Counted from the first letter of the stretch, positions 27,201 to 36,577 are shown. The stretch is 46,312 nucleotides of DNA from Tychonema litorale BBK16 (GCF_021648855.1 NZ_JAKJHX010000032.1:1-46312); one strand, 5' to 3'. Made by a program: numbers and translations. Notes: generated from the sequence alone by a model not told the origin.

Positions 27201-30200
27201 TCCCGCCCAGACTATCCCTATTTTTAAATTATCGTTGGAATCTAGCGAAAAACTCCAGCCAGAAGCAGGCGACAGATAAGGAATATTTGTCGGTATACTG
27301 TCTAAATCTGTCCCCAAAATGTAGGGCAAACTCATTAGCGGTGCTTGCAAGTGAAATTCCGGTAACTCATCTACTGTAACTACTACTTGTTCAATGCCAG
27401 GAATTGCTTTAAATAAACGCTTAAGTTCTTGATAGCAAGAAACGACTACCTTGCCACCTTTTTGCTGGACAATTGGCGCGTAACGTACAAACTGAATCGA
27501 ATCGCCCAAACCTTGTTCGCAGCGCAGTAAAATAGTTTTTCCTTGCAAGTCTGAACCATCCCAAATCGGCTGTTCAAAATGAACCCACTGCATTTTTTTT
27601 GCCTGATCTGTTTTCCATCGCCATTCGTATTCGGCAAAACCCCGTGGCAATTCTCCACTCAACAACAGTGCTATGCCTAAATTGAAATGAGCTTTAGCAC
27701 AATTTTTATCAAAAATTAGAGCTTGATTATAACATGAAATTGCTCTTTGGATATCACCAAATCCTTCCAAAGCACTGCCCAAATTATTCCAAGATTCTAC
27801 ATAATCAGGCTGCAAAAATACGGCTCGTTCAAAGTGAGAAATTGCCTCTGCTAATTTGTGCAATTCTAAGCATAAAGTACCCAAATAATGGTGTCCATTC
27901 GGATTTTCAGGTTCTAGGTCAATTGATTGCTGATAAAAGCGTTTAGCCTCTTCTTGCTGGCATATTGCTTGCATCGCCACGCCCAAGTTTATCAGCGCTG
28001 GCACGTAATTGGAAGTGGCAGAAAGCGCTTGCTTAAAACAAGCGATCGCATTTGGTAATTCCCCCTGGTGCTGGAGGAGTGCGCCGAGATTGTTGAGAGC
28101 TTTGACGTACAGTGGATTTATGGCGATCGCCTTTTGAAAGCAAAAAACAGCCTCATCTATATTGCCCTGAGACTGTCGCAAAAGACCCAAATTATTATGC
28201 CCTTGAGCGGAGTTTGGAGCGATTTTGATTGCTTGCTGATAATATGTTGCAGCCTCTGTCAAATTGCCGATTTGATGTAGCGTTACCGCCAAATTAGTTG
28301 CAGCTTCTATTAAATCTGGCTGACAAACTAAAGCATTTTTAAAATACGCGATCGCCTCGGTAAATTTCCCCTGAGATTTCAGCACATTTCCGCGATTAAA
28401 CTGTTTTTGAGCCAACTCTAAATTAGGCTGATTCCCAACTAAAATTGGCTCAGACTGATGCTGATAAATATTGGCTTTCAGCGCCACACCCAGCCGCTCA
28501 AAAACTTCTTCCCAATCCCCCGCTTTTTCCTGTCTAAATAGTCTTGCAGTCGGATACCAAGGACTATCTTCGCGTTCCAACATCCAGCGCCAATCGGGTA
28601 CAAAAGAGAGCAAAACCCACACTGGTTTACCCAAAGCACCGGCCAAGTGCGCCACAGAAGTATCTACAGAAATCACTAAATCCAGAGCCGATATTACAGC
28701 CGCAGTATAGGCTATGTCTTGCAAATTAGAGCTCAAATCTGTTACGGGCATTTGCTCTAACAAAGCGCTATCGTCTGCTGTCATTTCCTTTTGCAAGCTG
28801 TAAAATTCTGCTCCCGGAATATCTAACAGTTTGGACAACAAATTTAGCGGTAACGATCGCACTTTATTTTGGGAATGTTGAGAATTTCCAGACCACACAA
28901 TCCCTATTTTCAAATTAGCAGTTTGGCGAATAGTACATTCCAAACCGGGCGGCGAAGCTAAATAAGGAACATTCGCCGGTATATTTTCTAAAGTTGTTCC
29001 CAAAAGGTGCGGCAAACTCATTAGATGCGCGCGAACTTGAAAATCCGGCGCATCCTCTGGATTAACTATTAACTCATCGATTCCCGCAACTTGTGCAAAC
29101 AAGCGCTGCAATTGCGGCAAGCACCAAACAATTACCCTACCGCCTTTCTGCTTGACTAAATCTGCGTAGCGGATAAACTGTATTGCATCGCCCAAACCCT
29201 GTTCCGGGCAAAGCAAAATAGTTTTTCCTTGCAAATCTTTGCCGTCCCAAACCGGCTGCTGAAAACTGTAGCCAGGAAACTGTTTTTCTTTAACCAGCAG
29301 TCGCCATTCGTACTCGGAAAAACCGCGCTGAAAATCTCCCGCCAGCAGCAAAGCTAAACCTAAATTTAGGTGCGATTCGGGGCTAGCGACATTGAATTTA
29401 ACTGCTTGGCTGTAGTAGGTGACAGCATCCGCAAATTGTCCGCGATTGTGCAAAGCACTTGCCAAACTGTAGAGGGGATTGAGATAACCGGGCTTGAGTT
29501 CGATCGCACGATAGTAACAGTCGATCGCATTTACCAGTTTTCCCACTTCCTCAAAAGCCTTACCGAGATTGTTCCAAGCTTCTGCAAAGTCAGGTTTCAG
29601 GCTCAAAGCTTGCTGATAGCAGGCGATCGCATTGGCAATTTTTTCCTGTTTGTGTAGGACAATTCCCAAATTGTAATGAGCATCAGCATTGGCGGGAAAC
29701 TGCTGAATCGCTTGCTGACAAATAACTAAAGCCTCATCTAACTTTCCTTGCTCTTTCAGGGCAATTCCCAAATTCAAATAAGCTTCAGCAGAATTTGGAT
29801 TAAGTTGAATCGCTTGCTGGTAGCAACTTATCGCCTCTAATAAATCCCCTTGTTCTTCCCGCGCCAGCCCCAAATTAATCCAAGCTTCCGCGCAATTGGG
29901 GTTTAAACTCAGAGCGCGATCGTATGTTGCGATCGCCTCTGCTGTCTCCCCTGCATCCGCGAGGGCACTCCCCAAATTGCTGAGAGTTTCCGCCAAATTC
30001 GGTTCAATTGCTAGGGCTTGGCGGTAGTATGCGATCGCAGTAGCAAACTCACCTAGCTGCTGCTTGATCACACCCAGATTGCTGTAGGCGATCGCATTAT
30101 TAGGTTCGATCGCGATCGCCCGTTCATAACATTCGATCGCACCCTGAAACTCTCCCTGCTGCTGCAAATCTCGGCCCCGAACCAACTCTGATACCGCCAA

Positions 30201-33200
30201 ATCAGCGTCCACACACTCCATCGGAACCCAACTCTCTAGAGCCTCACTCACCCGCTCAAAAACACCATTCCAGTCGGCTCTCTGAGACTGACGAAACAGT
30301 CGCGCCGTCGGATACCAAGGGCTGTCTTCTCGTTCCAAAAGCCAGCGCCAATCGGGGCAAAACGCCAGCAGAATCCACACTGGTTTGCCCAAAGCGCCGG
30401 CTAAATGGGCAACAGCGGTATCAACAGTGATCACTAAATCCAGTTGGGCGATCGCAGCCGCCGTATCAGCCAAATCACCCAAATGCGGACTCAAATCGAC
30501 GATCGGAGTTTGATGTAACAGCGCGCGATCGGTCTCTGAAAGCTCTTTCTGCAAGCTATAAAAACTTACCCCCAAAACATCCAAAAGTGGTAAGAATGCG
30601 CTCAGATTGCAAGAACGCTGCATATTTTTGCGGTGTTTAGGATTCCCCGCCCAGACAATGCCAACTTTGAAGTTGCGATCGGGCAAAAGCGCAAATTCAC
30701 AATCCGCAGGCGCTGTTAAATAAGCAGTATCTCCCGGTATTGTTTCCACAGTTGTGCCGAGAATGTATGGCAAACTCAACATCGGCACTTGCACATCAAA
30801 TTCCGGGATTGTCTCACCTTTGACTATTAGCAAATCAATACCAGAAACTGTGGAAAACAACCGCGTCAATTGTGAATAACAGCCAACAATTACCCGTCCA
30901 CCTTTACTTTTAACGATCGCAGCATAGCGAACAAACTGAAGCGAATCGCCTAAACCTTGTTCAGCGTGCAGCAAAATCGTTTTTCCATGCAAATCAGAAC
31001 CATCCCAAAGTGGCCGATATTCTCTCGCTGCAACTGTATTATCCGGGCCTGCCAAAAAACTATAATGACCAGTTTGAAATTCTTTAAGTTGCCACCGCCA
31101 TTCGTATTCAGCGAGACCATTTTCTAAATCTCCCACCAACAACAAAGCCAGAGACAAATTGAGGTGAGCGCTAGCGTGTTCTGGACTCAAATCGATCACT
31201 CGTCGGTAACAGGTAATCGCATCTTCTACTGCGCCTTTTTCGAGAAAAGTCCTACCTAAATTGTTAATAGCTTCCACAAAATCCGGCAGCAATTCTAGAG
31301 CTTTGTGATAATATTCCAGTGCCTCTTCTAAGTTGCCCTGTTCTTGCAATACAGTTCCCAGATTATTTAAAGCTTCCCAACTATGAGGTTGAACTTCTAG
31401 CGCTCGTCGATAGAGATTTATAGCCTCTAAAAGTTCGCCATTTTCTTGAAGTGCTACCGCCAAATTGATCAGTGCAGGTACGAAATCTGGTTGAGCTACA
31501 AGAGCTTGTTGGTAATGCTCGATCGCCTCTTTCGCTTGACCTTTTTCCTCAAAAACTTTTGCCAAATTGTAAGCTGTTTGAGGGATATTGGGGTCAATCT
31601 TTAAAGCTTCCCTGTAGTGCGGGATAGCTGCATCTAATTCTCCCTTTTCTTGCTGGAGAAAACCCAAATTAATTCTGGCTTGGACGCAATTTGGAGAAGT
31701 CAGGATTATCTGTTCATAAAGTGCGATCGCTTCTTCTTGATCGCCGATTTCCATTAAGGATTCTGCTTCCTGCAATTGTACTTCTACATTCGTAACCACC
31801 AATAAACTCAAAGCCGTTTTCACCTCGTCAAACAATTCTTGCCAATTTCCCGGCTGACTCTGGCGAAACAGCCTCGCCGTCGGATACCAAGGATTGTCAT
31901 CTCTATCGAGCAACCAACGCCAGTCAGGAGCAAAGGAAAGTAGCACCCAAACTGGTTTTCCCAAAGCACCAGCCAAATGTGCAACGGAGGTATCGACGCT
32001 GATTACTAAATCCAATTGAGAGATAGCAGAAGCCGTATCAGCAAAGTCATTCAGATGCGGGTTCAAATCCGGGACTAAGTGTTGATGCAACAAAGTGCGA
32101 TCGCCCTCCGACAAGTTTTTTTGTAAACTGTAAAAAGCGATTCCCGGAACATCTAGAAACTGAATAAAATCACTCAAAATGCAAGAGCGCTGCTCATCTT
32201 TTGGGCGTTTGGGATTCCCCGCCCAAACAATTCCTACTTTCATTTTCACCTCAGATGAAAGCACAAAATTGCACTCAGCAGGTGGAGCTAAATAAGGAAT
32301 ATTTGCCGGGATTGTTTCCAGAGTTGTGTCTAAAATCCTCGGTAAACTCATCAGCGGTGCGTACACGTCAAACGCTGGCAAATTCTCAAAACTAACTGAC
32401 AAATATTCAACACCAGCAACTGTTGCAAATAACCGCATCAATTCTGGATAGCAAGCCACAATAACTTTCGCCCCTTGATTGCACAGAATCGGCGCGTAGC
32501 GAATAAACTGAATTGAGTCACCGAAGCCTTGTTCCAGGTGGAGTAAAATAGTTTTTCCTTGTAAACTAGAACCATCCCAAACTGGTTGTGTAAATTCTCT
32601 CGGTTTTAGTTGGGGAGTGCGCCACCGCCATTCATATTCAGCAAAACCACGCCGCAAATCTCCGAACAATAACAAACTTAGGGCATATTCCAGGTGTGCT
32701 ATGCTATTTTGTGGCTGCAATTCCAAGGCTCGATAGTGACAAGAAAATGCTGATTGAAATTGTCCTAAATCACTAAAAGCGTGTCCGAGATTATTAATCG
32801 CATCTACGAAATCTGGCTTTAAGTTTAATGCTTGTTGGTAGTAGGATATTGCTGCTTGTGTATTACCTTGTTCGTGGTATACTGCTCCGATGTTGTTGAA
32901 ACATTCGGCATTGTTTGCATCGAGTTTTAGTGCTTGTTGATAACACTCGATCGCTTCTATGGATTGACCTTGTTGTTGTAGTACCGTTCCTAAACCAATT
33001 ATGCTATGAATTGAATTAGGATTAATCTCGAAAGCGCTTTTGTAGCAAGCAATGGCTTCCCGTGTTTGACCTTTTTCTTTGAAAAGATTACCTAAATTAT
33101 GGGCGGTTTCGCTCCAACTTGGTGCGAGTTGGAGCGCTGTTTGGTAGCAGCTAATGGCAGTTTCTATATCACCCAGCAACTGTTTTAGCCCGCCCAATTT

Positions 33201-33566
33201 TTTGTAGGCTAGTGCGGAATTTGGAGCTAGTTGAATGACTTGTTCGTAACAGGCGATCGCACTTTGATGTTCGCCAATATCCAGCAAAACATGAGCCTTG
33301 TTTAAATGTGCTTCTACAAAATCCGGCTGTTGGGCGATGGCTTGTTCATAAAATGCGATCGCCTCTGGAATTTTACCTTGCTGTCTCACAGCGATTCCCA
33401 ACAAACACAGCACGTTTGCCGACTCAGGGTGTACAGCGATGACTTGCCGGTACAAACTTTCAGCTTCTAACAATCGTCCCGCTTGATGGTGTTCCCAAGC
33501 TATTTTCAAAGAGTCTTCTGCGCTCATTTTACTAACAGATTGTCGCGATTTATTTTGAGAAGCCAT
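24237..33566 (-). CDS. Giant modular glycosyltransferase: five TPR+GT9-like modules and a GT4
   Basis: The 3109-residue protein repeats the same plan five times: a TPR array, then RGFAEYEWRW, GKTILL...EQGLGDSIQF(I/V)RYA, PLMSLP-IL, and a GT9-like core D(L/T)-VAHLAGALGKPVW followed by DWRWMLERED-PWYPT-RLFRQ. The EYEWRW markers are at residues about 310, 821, 1419, 1979 and 2411. A GT4 domain starts near residue 2720 (GWGIYGMNLTLQLLR ... GGKLEYRKGQDIF ... EGGTNLAAMESMACG). TPR+GT9-like proteins are frequent in filamentous cyanobacteria, usually with one or two catalytic modules. Substrates are unknown. The linkers before module 5 and before GT4 carry palindromic repeat insertions. With the convergent GT-MT gene it probably forms a glycan or protein glycosylation locus (inference). 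Confidence 0.92.
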   Translation of the reverse strand: MASQNKSRQSVSKMSAEDSLKIAWEHHQAGRLLEAESLYRQVIAVHPESANVLCLLGIAVRQQGKIPEAIAFYEQAIAQQPDFVEAHLNKAHVLLDIGEHQSAIACYEQVIQLAPNSALAYKKLGGLKQLLGDIETAISCYQTALQLAPSWSETAHNLGNLFKEKGQTREAIACYKSAFEINPNSIHSIIGLGTVLQQQGQSIEAIECYQQALKLDANNAECFNNIGAVYHEQGNTQAAISYYQQALNLKPDFVDAINNLGHAFSDLGQFQSAFSCHYRALELQPQNSIAHLEYALSLLLFGDLRRGFAEYEWRWRTPQLKPREFTQPVWDGSSLQGKTILLHLEQGFGDSIQFIRYAPILCNQGAKVIVACYPELMRLFATVAGVEYLSVSFENLPAFDVYAPLMSLPRILDTTLETIPANIPYLAPPAECNFVLSSEVKMKVGIVWAGNPKRPKDEQRSCILSDFIQFLDVPGIAFYSLQKNLSEGDRTLLHQHLVPDLNPHLNDFADTASAISQLDLVISVDTSVAHLAGALGKPVWVLLSFAPDWRWLLDRDDNPWYPTARLFRQSQPGNWQELFDEVKTALSLLVVTNVEVQLQEAESLMEIGDQEEAIALYEQIILTSPNCVQARINLGFLQQEKGELDAAIPHYREALKIDPNIPQTAYNLAKVFEEKGQAKEAIEHYQQALVAQPDFVPALINLAVALQENGELLEAINLYRRALEVQPHSWEALNNLGTVLQEQGNLEEALEYYHKALELLPDFVEAINNLGRTFLEKGAVEDAITCYRRVIDLSPEHASAHLNLSLALLLVGDLENGLAEYEWRWQLKEFQTGHYSFLAGPDNTVAAREYRPLWDGSDLHGKTILLHAEQGLGDSLQFVRYAAIVKSKGGRVIVGCYSQLTRLFSTVSGIDLLIVKGETIPEFDVQVPMLSLPYILGTTVETIPGDTAYLTAPADCEFALLPDRNFKVGIVWAGNPKHRKNMQRSCNLSAFLPLLDVLGVSFYSLQKELSETDRALLHQTPIVDLSPHLGDLADTAAAIAQLDLVITVDTAVAHLAGALGKPVWILLAFCPDWRWLLEREDSPWYPTARLFRQSQRADWNGVFERVSEALESWVPMECVDADLAVSELVRGRDLQQQGEFQGAIECYERAIAIEPNNAIAYSNLGVIKQQLGEFATAIAYYRQALAIEPNLAETLSNLGSALADAGETAEAIATYDRALSLNPNCAEAWINLGLAREEQGDLLEAISCYQQAIQLNPNSAEAYLNLGIALKEQGKLDEALVICQQAIQQFPANADAHYNLGIVLHKQEKIANAIACYQQALSLKPDFAEAWNNLGKAFEEVGKLVNAIDCYYRAIELKPGYLNPLYSLASALHNRGQFADAVTYYSQAVKFNVASPESHLNLGLALLLAGDFQRGFSEYEWRLLVKEKQFPGYSFQQPVWDGKDLQGKTILLCPEQGLGDAIQFIRYADLVKQKGGRVIVWCLPQLQRLFAQVAGIDELIVNPEDAPDFQVRAHLMSLPHLLGTTLENIPANVPYLASPPGLECTIRQTANLKIGIVWSGNSQHSQNKVRSLPLNLLSKLLDIPGAEFYSLQKEMTADDSALLEQMPVTDLSSNLQDIAYTAAVISALDLVISVDTSVAHLAGALGKPVWVLLSFVPDWRWMLEREDSPWYPTARLFRQEKAGDWEEVFERLGVALKANIYQHQSEPILVGNQPNLELAQKQFNRGNVLKSQGKFTEAIAYFKNALVCQPDLIEAATNLAVTLHQIGNLTEAATYYQQAIKIAPNSAQGHNNLGLLRQSQGNIDEAVFCFQKAIAINPLYVKALNNLGALLQHQGELPNAIACFKQALSATSNYVPALINLGVAMQAICQQEEAKRFYQQSIDLEPENPNGHHYLGTLCLELHKLAEAISHFERAVFLQPDYVESWNNLGSALEGFGDIQRAISCYNQALIFDKNCAKAHFNLGIALLLSGELPRGFAEYEWRWKTDQAKKMQWVHFEQPIWDGSDLQGKTILLRCEQGLGDSIQFVRYAPIVQQKGGKVVVSCYQELKRLFKAIPGIEQVVVTVDELPEFHLQAPLMSLPYILGTDLDSIPTNIPYLSPASGWSFSLDSNDNLKIGIVWAGSSEHLKDFTRSTYLSYFLKLLDIPGASFYNIQKELSAGDRTLLNQIPVTDLSDNLNDFADTAAVISQLDLVICVDTAVAHLAGALGKPVWILLCFAPDWRWMLEREDSPWYPTVRLFRQQTVGDWEEVFDRLKTALQERARTHHPPDRAGTGALPLQSNLLSPAQVEFHIANALQKQGKKAAAIARYEQVIAINPQYPEAHSYLGYLKQEDGLISEAISHYQQALEINPNHGETNLYLGFALEEQGEVAEAIEYLDRAIKQSSNSPNTHLRLALALLLTGNLQRGFAEYEWRWKTQELEPRYFAKPLWDGDNLQGKTILLHPEQGLGDTIHFIRYAGLVKQKGGKVIVACHQSLKRLFEGVAGIDNVVARPKDLPDFQVQAPLMSLPRILGTTLENIPVNIPYIAPPQESKFSIEPSNQLKVGIVWAGGPLHRKNHDRSCKLSNFMQFLDVVGTSFYSLQKDALPGDRNLLNQQQIADLSQELGDFADTAAIILQLDLVICVDTSVAHLAAALGKPVWILLSFVPDWRWMLEREDSPWYPTVRLFRQEKAGDWSGVCDRIKIALQDTVRTGIQDRAGTGAPPLQSGIEPVQTPIKLTGIGISWPVSVTSGWGIYGMNLTLQLLRNPAWEVALLAPPSISEIINPLHKSLLLPLVENQRNFQELVTANSDKQINCSFPVLYALGNNLASSGIENQITSPCQVGLIFFEDTRITAEALEKSKKYSVIVAGSNWNADVLRSYGLTNVAMVNQGIDPAIFHPAPKSNLFRDRFVIFSGGKLEYRKGQDIFVAAFKRFHKKHPEALLLTTWHNFWPQYMLGIEQVGNVVGLPNVNRDGSLGISQWLVANGLPMDSFIDIGLIPNHLAGQILREADAAVFTNRCEGGTNLAAMESMACGIPTILSANTGHLDLIHSNNCYPLSSQRRVKPTAHFPGIQGWGESDVDEVVEALEQIYTNRESAKHRGLAAANFMLDWTWEKQVKRFLDVILNVR
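25451..25479. repeat. GC-rich palindromic element in the module 5-GT4 linker
   Basis: GTAGGGGCGGTGCCCCCGTG plus CCCGCCCTG is read in frame as DRAGTGAPPLQS. It lies just after the ALQDTVRT end of module 5. Same core as in hemD but in a different frame. Confidence 0.88.
26732..26760. repeat. GC-rich palindromic element in the module 4-5 linker
   Basis: A one-base variant (GGGGCAGTGCCCCC) is read in frame as DRAGTGALPLQS, after the ALQERART end of module 4. Its position is homologous to the 25451 copy. Confidence 0.88.
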
Positions 33567-33644
33567 AGCTATCTTTGTTGTTTGGGATTTCGCTAATGTG
33601 TAATCATCAAATTGTTGTAATTTGTTAACTCTTCATTTTTTGTA

Positions 33645-33716
33645 CCCTGAGCGTAGTCGAAGGGCTTTCTTCCTTCTTCCTTCTTCCTTCTTCCTTCTTC
33701 CTTCTTCCTTCTTCCT
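33645..33716. repeat. TTCTTCC heptamer array and CCCTGAGCG...CGAAGGG repeat
   Basis: About seven TTCTTCC heptamers (33667-33716) run up to the stop codon of the prenyltransferase gene. A short CCCTGAGCGTAGTCGAAGGG repeat (33646-33665) precedes them and is related to 34891-34927. Confidence 0.85.
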
Positions 33717-34712
33717 TTATCCCAACCAACAAGCTGCTGGAAAAATTATGTACTCTAGAAAAAACAACTTCCAGATCAACTGATAAAATTGAGCTATTTC
33801 CATTTTATCCTCCAAATCAACTTTCACGCTCCAAAACCACATCAAAGCCAGAGCCACCAAATGAGTAATCGCCAGAAATACTAAATTAATATTTGGCAAT
33901 ATTAACACTCCCGCTAAGGCTATGCCTACATAGCAAACCGTTAATACCCAGCGAGACAAATCAAAGACTGCCGGCTTACCCATTTTAATCGTAAACGTCG
34001 TGATATTGTATTGCCGATCGCCTTCCATGTCAGGAATATCTTTAAAAATGGCGATCGCAAATGTAAACACGACAACAAACACTGTCAGCACCGAAACTTC
34101 CGCAGGAATCGCAAAAGACAAACTTTCCAAATCCCAGCCAGAAAAAACACTTTTCGTGCTTCTCAAACCCAACACCCAATTAAAGTGCAGAAACAGCCCT
34201 AAATTCACAATAGCACCCCGCACTGTAAAAATGCACAGCGCCGCCCAAAAAGGAAACCGCTTCAGCCGAATTGGCGGCAGGGAATAAGCGGTGCCAATCG
34301 CCAAACTAATGCCAACTGTAGCCAGCAAAAATGGCCCTTGCAAAACGGCAGTCAAAATTGCGATAATACCAGTGGTGACAACAATTAATTCTCCGGTTTT
34401 ACGAGAAAACTCTCCAGAGGCTACTGGCAAATACGGCTTGTTAATTTTATCTATTTCAACATCTTCTAGTTGGTTCAACCCCACAATATAAATATTACCA
34501 CAAATGCAAGCTAACCAGGCAAAAGCTATGGGTAAAAATACAGAATTTGCCAATATAAAATTGCTTTGGGCGATCGCATACAAAGCCAAAATACTCAAGC
34601 TAGTACCGACAATTGTGTGTGGTCGAGAAAACTCCCAAAACGCCCTGAACCAGCGTTGCGGAACCAATCTATTGTTGTCAATTCCAGACTTGCCAATCGA
34701 ATCATTACTCAT
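33717..34712 (-). CDS. hpt: Homogentisate phytyltransferase (tocopherol pathway)
   Basis: This 331-residue membrane prenyltransferase of the UbiA family joins phytyl diphosphate to homogentisate, the committed step to tocopherol. The two Asp-rich motifs are NQLEDVEID (residues 80-88) and DIPDMEGD (225-232), with about eight membrane segments. The start is ATG 34712 (MSNDSIGKSG); an upstream Met at 34745 adds a poor extension. The next gene upstream on the same strand is a tocopherol-type methyltransferase, separated by about 240 bases of repeats, so the two may be co-transcribed or have separate promoters. Confidence 0.92.
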   Translation of the reverse strand: MSNDSIGKSGIDNNRLVPQRWFRAFWEFSRPHTIVGTSLSILALYAIAQSNFILANSVFLPIAFAWLACICGNIYIVGLNQLEDVEIDKINKPYLPVASGEFSRKTGELIVVTTGIIAILTAVLQGPFLLATVGISLAIGTAYSLPPIRLKRFPFWAALCIFTVRGAIVNLGLFLHFNWVLGLRSTKSVFSGWDLESLSFAIPAEVSVLTVFVVVFTFAIAIFKDIPDMEGDRQYNITTFTIKMGKPAVFDLSRWVLTVCYVGIALAGVLILPNINLVFLAITHLVALALMWFWSVKVDLEDKMEIAQFYQLIWKLFFLEYIIFPAACWLG

Positions 34713-34774
34713 AAACCGCACAACCCGAAAAAAATTAATTAACAAATTGTCTCACTTGGACTATGGTGATTAAT

Positions 34775-34846
34775 TGTAGGGACACAACAGTGCCGTGTCC
34801 TGAGTGTGGGGGTAATATTAATTCCGATGTTACCGGATTTGATATT
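34775..34846. repeat. Composite hairpin repeat, copy E (decayed)
   Basis: The left arm of hairpin 1 (GTAGGGACACAACAGTGCCG) is present but the right arm is lost. Hairpin 2 is still seen as AATTCCGATGTTACCGGATTTGATATT. It is in the gap upstream of hpt. Confidence 0.7.
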
Positions 34847-34890
34847 ACTTCTTCCTTCTTCCTGAAGCGTTCCCTGAGTCATTCGACGTA

Positions 34891-34927
34891 GTTTATCCTG
34901 AGCGGAGTCGAAGGGCTCAGGATAAAC
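34891..34927. repeat. Perfect 13-bp inverted repeat (GTTTATCCTGAGC)
   Basis: The arms 34891-34903 and 34915-34927 are exact reverse complements with an 11-base loop (GGAGTCGAAGG). It lies just downstream of the methyltransferase stop on the minus strand and may end its transcript. Confidence 0.75.
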
Positions 34928-34955
34928 GCCCTGCGTTAGCCTTCTTCCTTCAAAT

Positions 34956-35909
34956 TTATTTCACAGCACAAATCAACCCGAAGCGAATCAATCCACTCTG
35001 ATAACCGCGACTCATTAACGAAAGCGCAAGTGCAGCTTGAATCGTCGTCCAACCGCTAGTCAACAAACCCCAAATCGCACTAGGAGTAAGAGCAGAATCG
35101 ATCACAATATCCCAAAAAGGAGCCACAGCTTTTGACCAGTCAGCAGTGCGAATATTTGTAAAAGGCAAACTGCGAGTAATTTCTTCATATTCCGGCAAAG
35201 AAATTACATAAGGTAAAGCATAAACCCGGTAAATTTCTGCCAATTCCCTTCTCTCTGCATCTGTCAATTCTCCAGCCGTTTCTCCCAGGGGACGATGACA
35301 CCAAGTTGCCAAAATTAAAGTTCCCCCCGGCTTGAGCACGCGGTAACATTCCTGCAAAAATTTAATTTTGTCTGGCATATGTTCACCGCTTTCTAGTGAC
35401 CAAACCAAATCGAAGGAATTATCACGGAAAGGCATATTCAAAGCATCTGCAACCAAAAAATTGACATTACTTTCCAGCCCAGCAATTTTAGCCCGTTCTG
35501 TTGCTCTGTTGGCTTGTACCGGACTTAGAGTAATCCCCGTAGCTGTAACTCTAGTGTCCGTTTTACTTTCTCCAGACGATCGACTAAAACTGCGATCGAC
35601 CTCACTATCCAAACTTAAATTATTTTCAGGTACAGAACTAAACTTCTCAGTCAAATATAAGGTACTGCCGCCGATCCCACAACCTACGTCAAGAATGCCG
35701 TAAGATTCTGGGACTTCTTTTCCGTCAGGTACTCCGGCCCACTCAAGCAGTTCTTCAATCAAATCTATCTGAGCCTGACGACGTTCTTTCTTTAAGCTTC
35801 CATCCGCGCCGTAGTAACCGTGGTGCATATGTTCGCCCCACACCTGTTCCCACAGACCGCTAGAAGCGTCATAAAATTGCTGAATTTGTTGGTAAAGTGT
35901 TGAGGTCAT
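34956..35909 (-). CDS. Tocopherol O-methyltransferase-like protein (gamma-TMT type)
   Basis: The 317-residue protein begins YQQIQQFYDASSGLWEQVWGEHMHHGYYG, the characteristic opening of cyanobacterial gamma-tocopherol methyltransferases. It has the SAM motif ILDVGCGIGGS (about 72-82), WSLESGEHMP and LATWCHRP. The pathway fits with hpt downstream on the same strand; it would methylate gamma- to alpha-tocopherol. A Ser/Asp-rich insert of about 30 residues (91-120, SSVPENN...SKTDTR) lies between the first strands of the Rossmann fold where homologues are short. A related MPBQ methyltransferase role cannot be excluded by eye. Confidence 0.88.
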   Translation of the reverse strand: MTSTLYQQIQQFYDASSGLWEQVWGEHMHHGYYGADGSLKKERRQAQIDLIEELLEWAGVPDGKEVPESYGILDVGCGIGGSTLYLTEKFSSVPENNLSLDSEVDRSFSRSSGESKTDTRVTATGITLSPVQANRATERAKIAGLESNVNFLVADALNMPFRDNSFDLVWSLESGEHMPDKIKFLQECYRVLKPGGTLILATWCHRPLGETAGELTDAERRELAEIYRVYALPYVISLPEYEEITRSLPFTNIRTADWSKAVAPFWDIVIDSALTPSAIWGLLTSGWTTIQAALALSLMSRGYQSGLIRFGLICAVK

Positions 35910-36126
35910 CGCATCGTCGCAAGTTATTAAAGGAATTCTACCGTTCTTTTTCCACGGTTGTCACCTTTTGCGACTCAAGTTCGATCGCAGCTAATTCAAA
36001 GCCAATAAAAATTCCTATCAAACTTAAATTTTAACTGGTGTGGAATCCAGGTGCGCTGTGGCGCACCCCGCAAAGAAGGAAAATTTATAAACATAGTATC
36101 GACACCCAACGATCGCGCGATCGCAA

Positions 36127-36149
36127 TTTTAGGAGTCTTAGTCCTAAAA
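36127..36149 (-). terminator. Hairpin after the small membrane protein gene
   Basis: TTTTAGGA and TCCTAAAA form 8-bp arms around a 7-base loop just beyond the stop of the next gene on the minus strand. The stem is AT-rich, so it is a weak terminator prediction. Confidence 0.45.
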
Positions 36150-36151
36150 AT

Positions 36152-36385
36152 TCATCCCAATCTCAATATATTTTGCAGATAAGCTTTGCCTAAAACCAGC
36201 ACTGCTACTATCAGAGCAAGTTCTACCGGCCAAGGACATACAGCTACAAACCAAATTAAACAACCCATTCCAATGATTGCCGCCAGAGGGGCCGGAATCC
36301 CGTCCAGCGTTCTTCTGTCAGTCCCTGTAGTAATCACCGCAGCCACCAAAAAGAGGGTTAAGGGAATCAAGCAAGTTACGATCAT
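36152..36385 (-). CDS. Small two-TM membrane protein
   Basis: The 77-residue protein has two hydrophobic stretches (IVTCLIPLTLFLVAAVITT and LAAIIGMGCLIWFVAVCPWPVELALIVAVLVLG) separated by a short polar loop (GTDRRTLDGIPA). It looks like a real small membrane protein of the kind often unannotated in cyanobacteria. A hairpin after its stop supports it. I do not recognise the family. Confidence 0.6.
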   Translation of the reverse strand: MIVTCLIPLTLFLVAAVITTGTDRRTLDGIPAPLAAIIGMGCLIWFVAVCPWPVELALIVAVLVLGKAYLQNILRLG

Positions 36386-36556
36386 GGTTTTTGCCCCATC
36401 AGAAATTTATATGTAATCTAGAACACCATATTGTCACAATACATAAAAAACCTCAGAAATCCACAATCGAACAGGATATTCCGAAAAATCATATGTTCAG
36501 TGGTCTGGTGCAAGCTTTGTGATTTTTATTTTCGCTCCCAATTAGGTAAAAAGCAT

Positions 36557-36577
36557 TGGCCAAAAGGCCATATTTTT
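36557..36577 (+). terminator. Terminator-like hairpin TGGCC-AAAA-GGCCA-T tract
   Basis: A 5-bp GC-rich stem with an AAAA loop is followed by TATTTTT on the plus strand; the minus strand also has a T run. It would end an unknown transcript. The stem is short. Confidence 0.4.
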
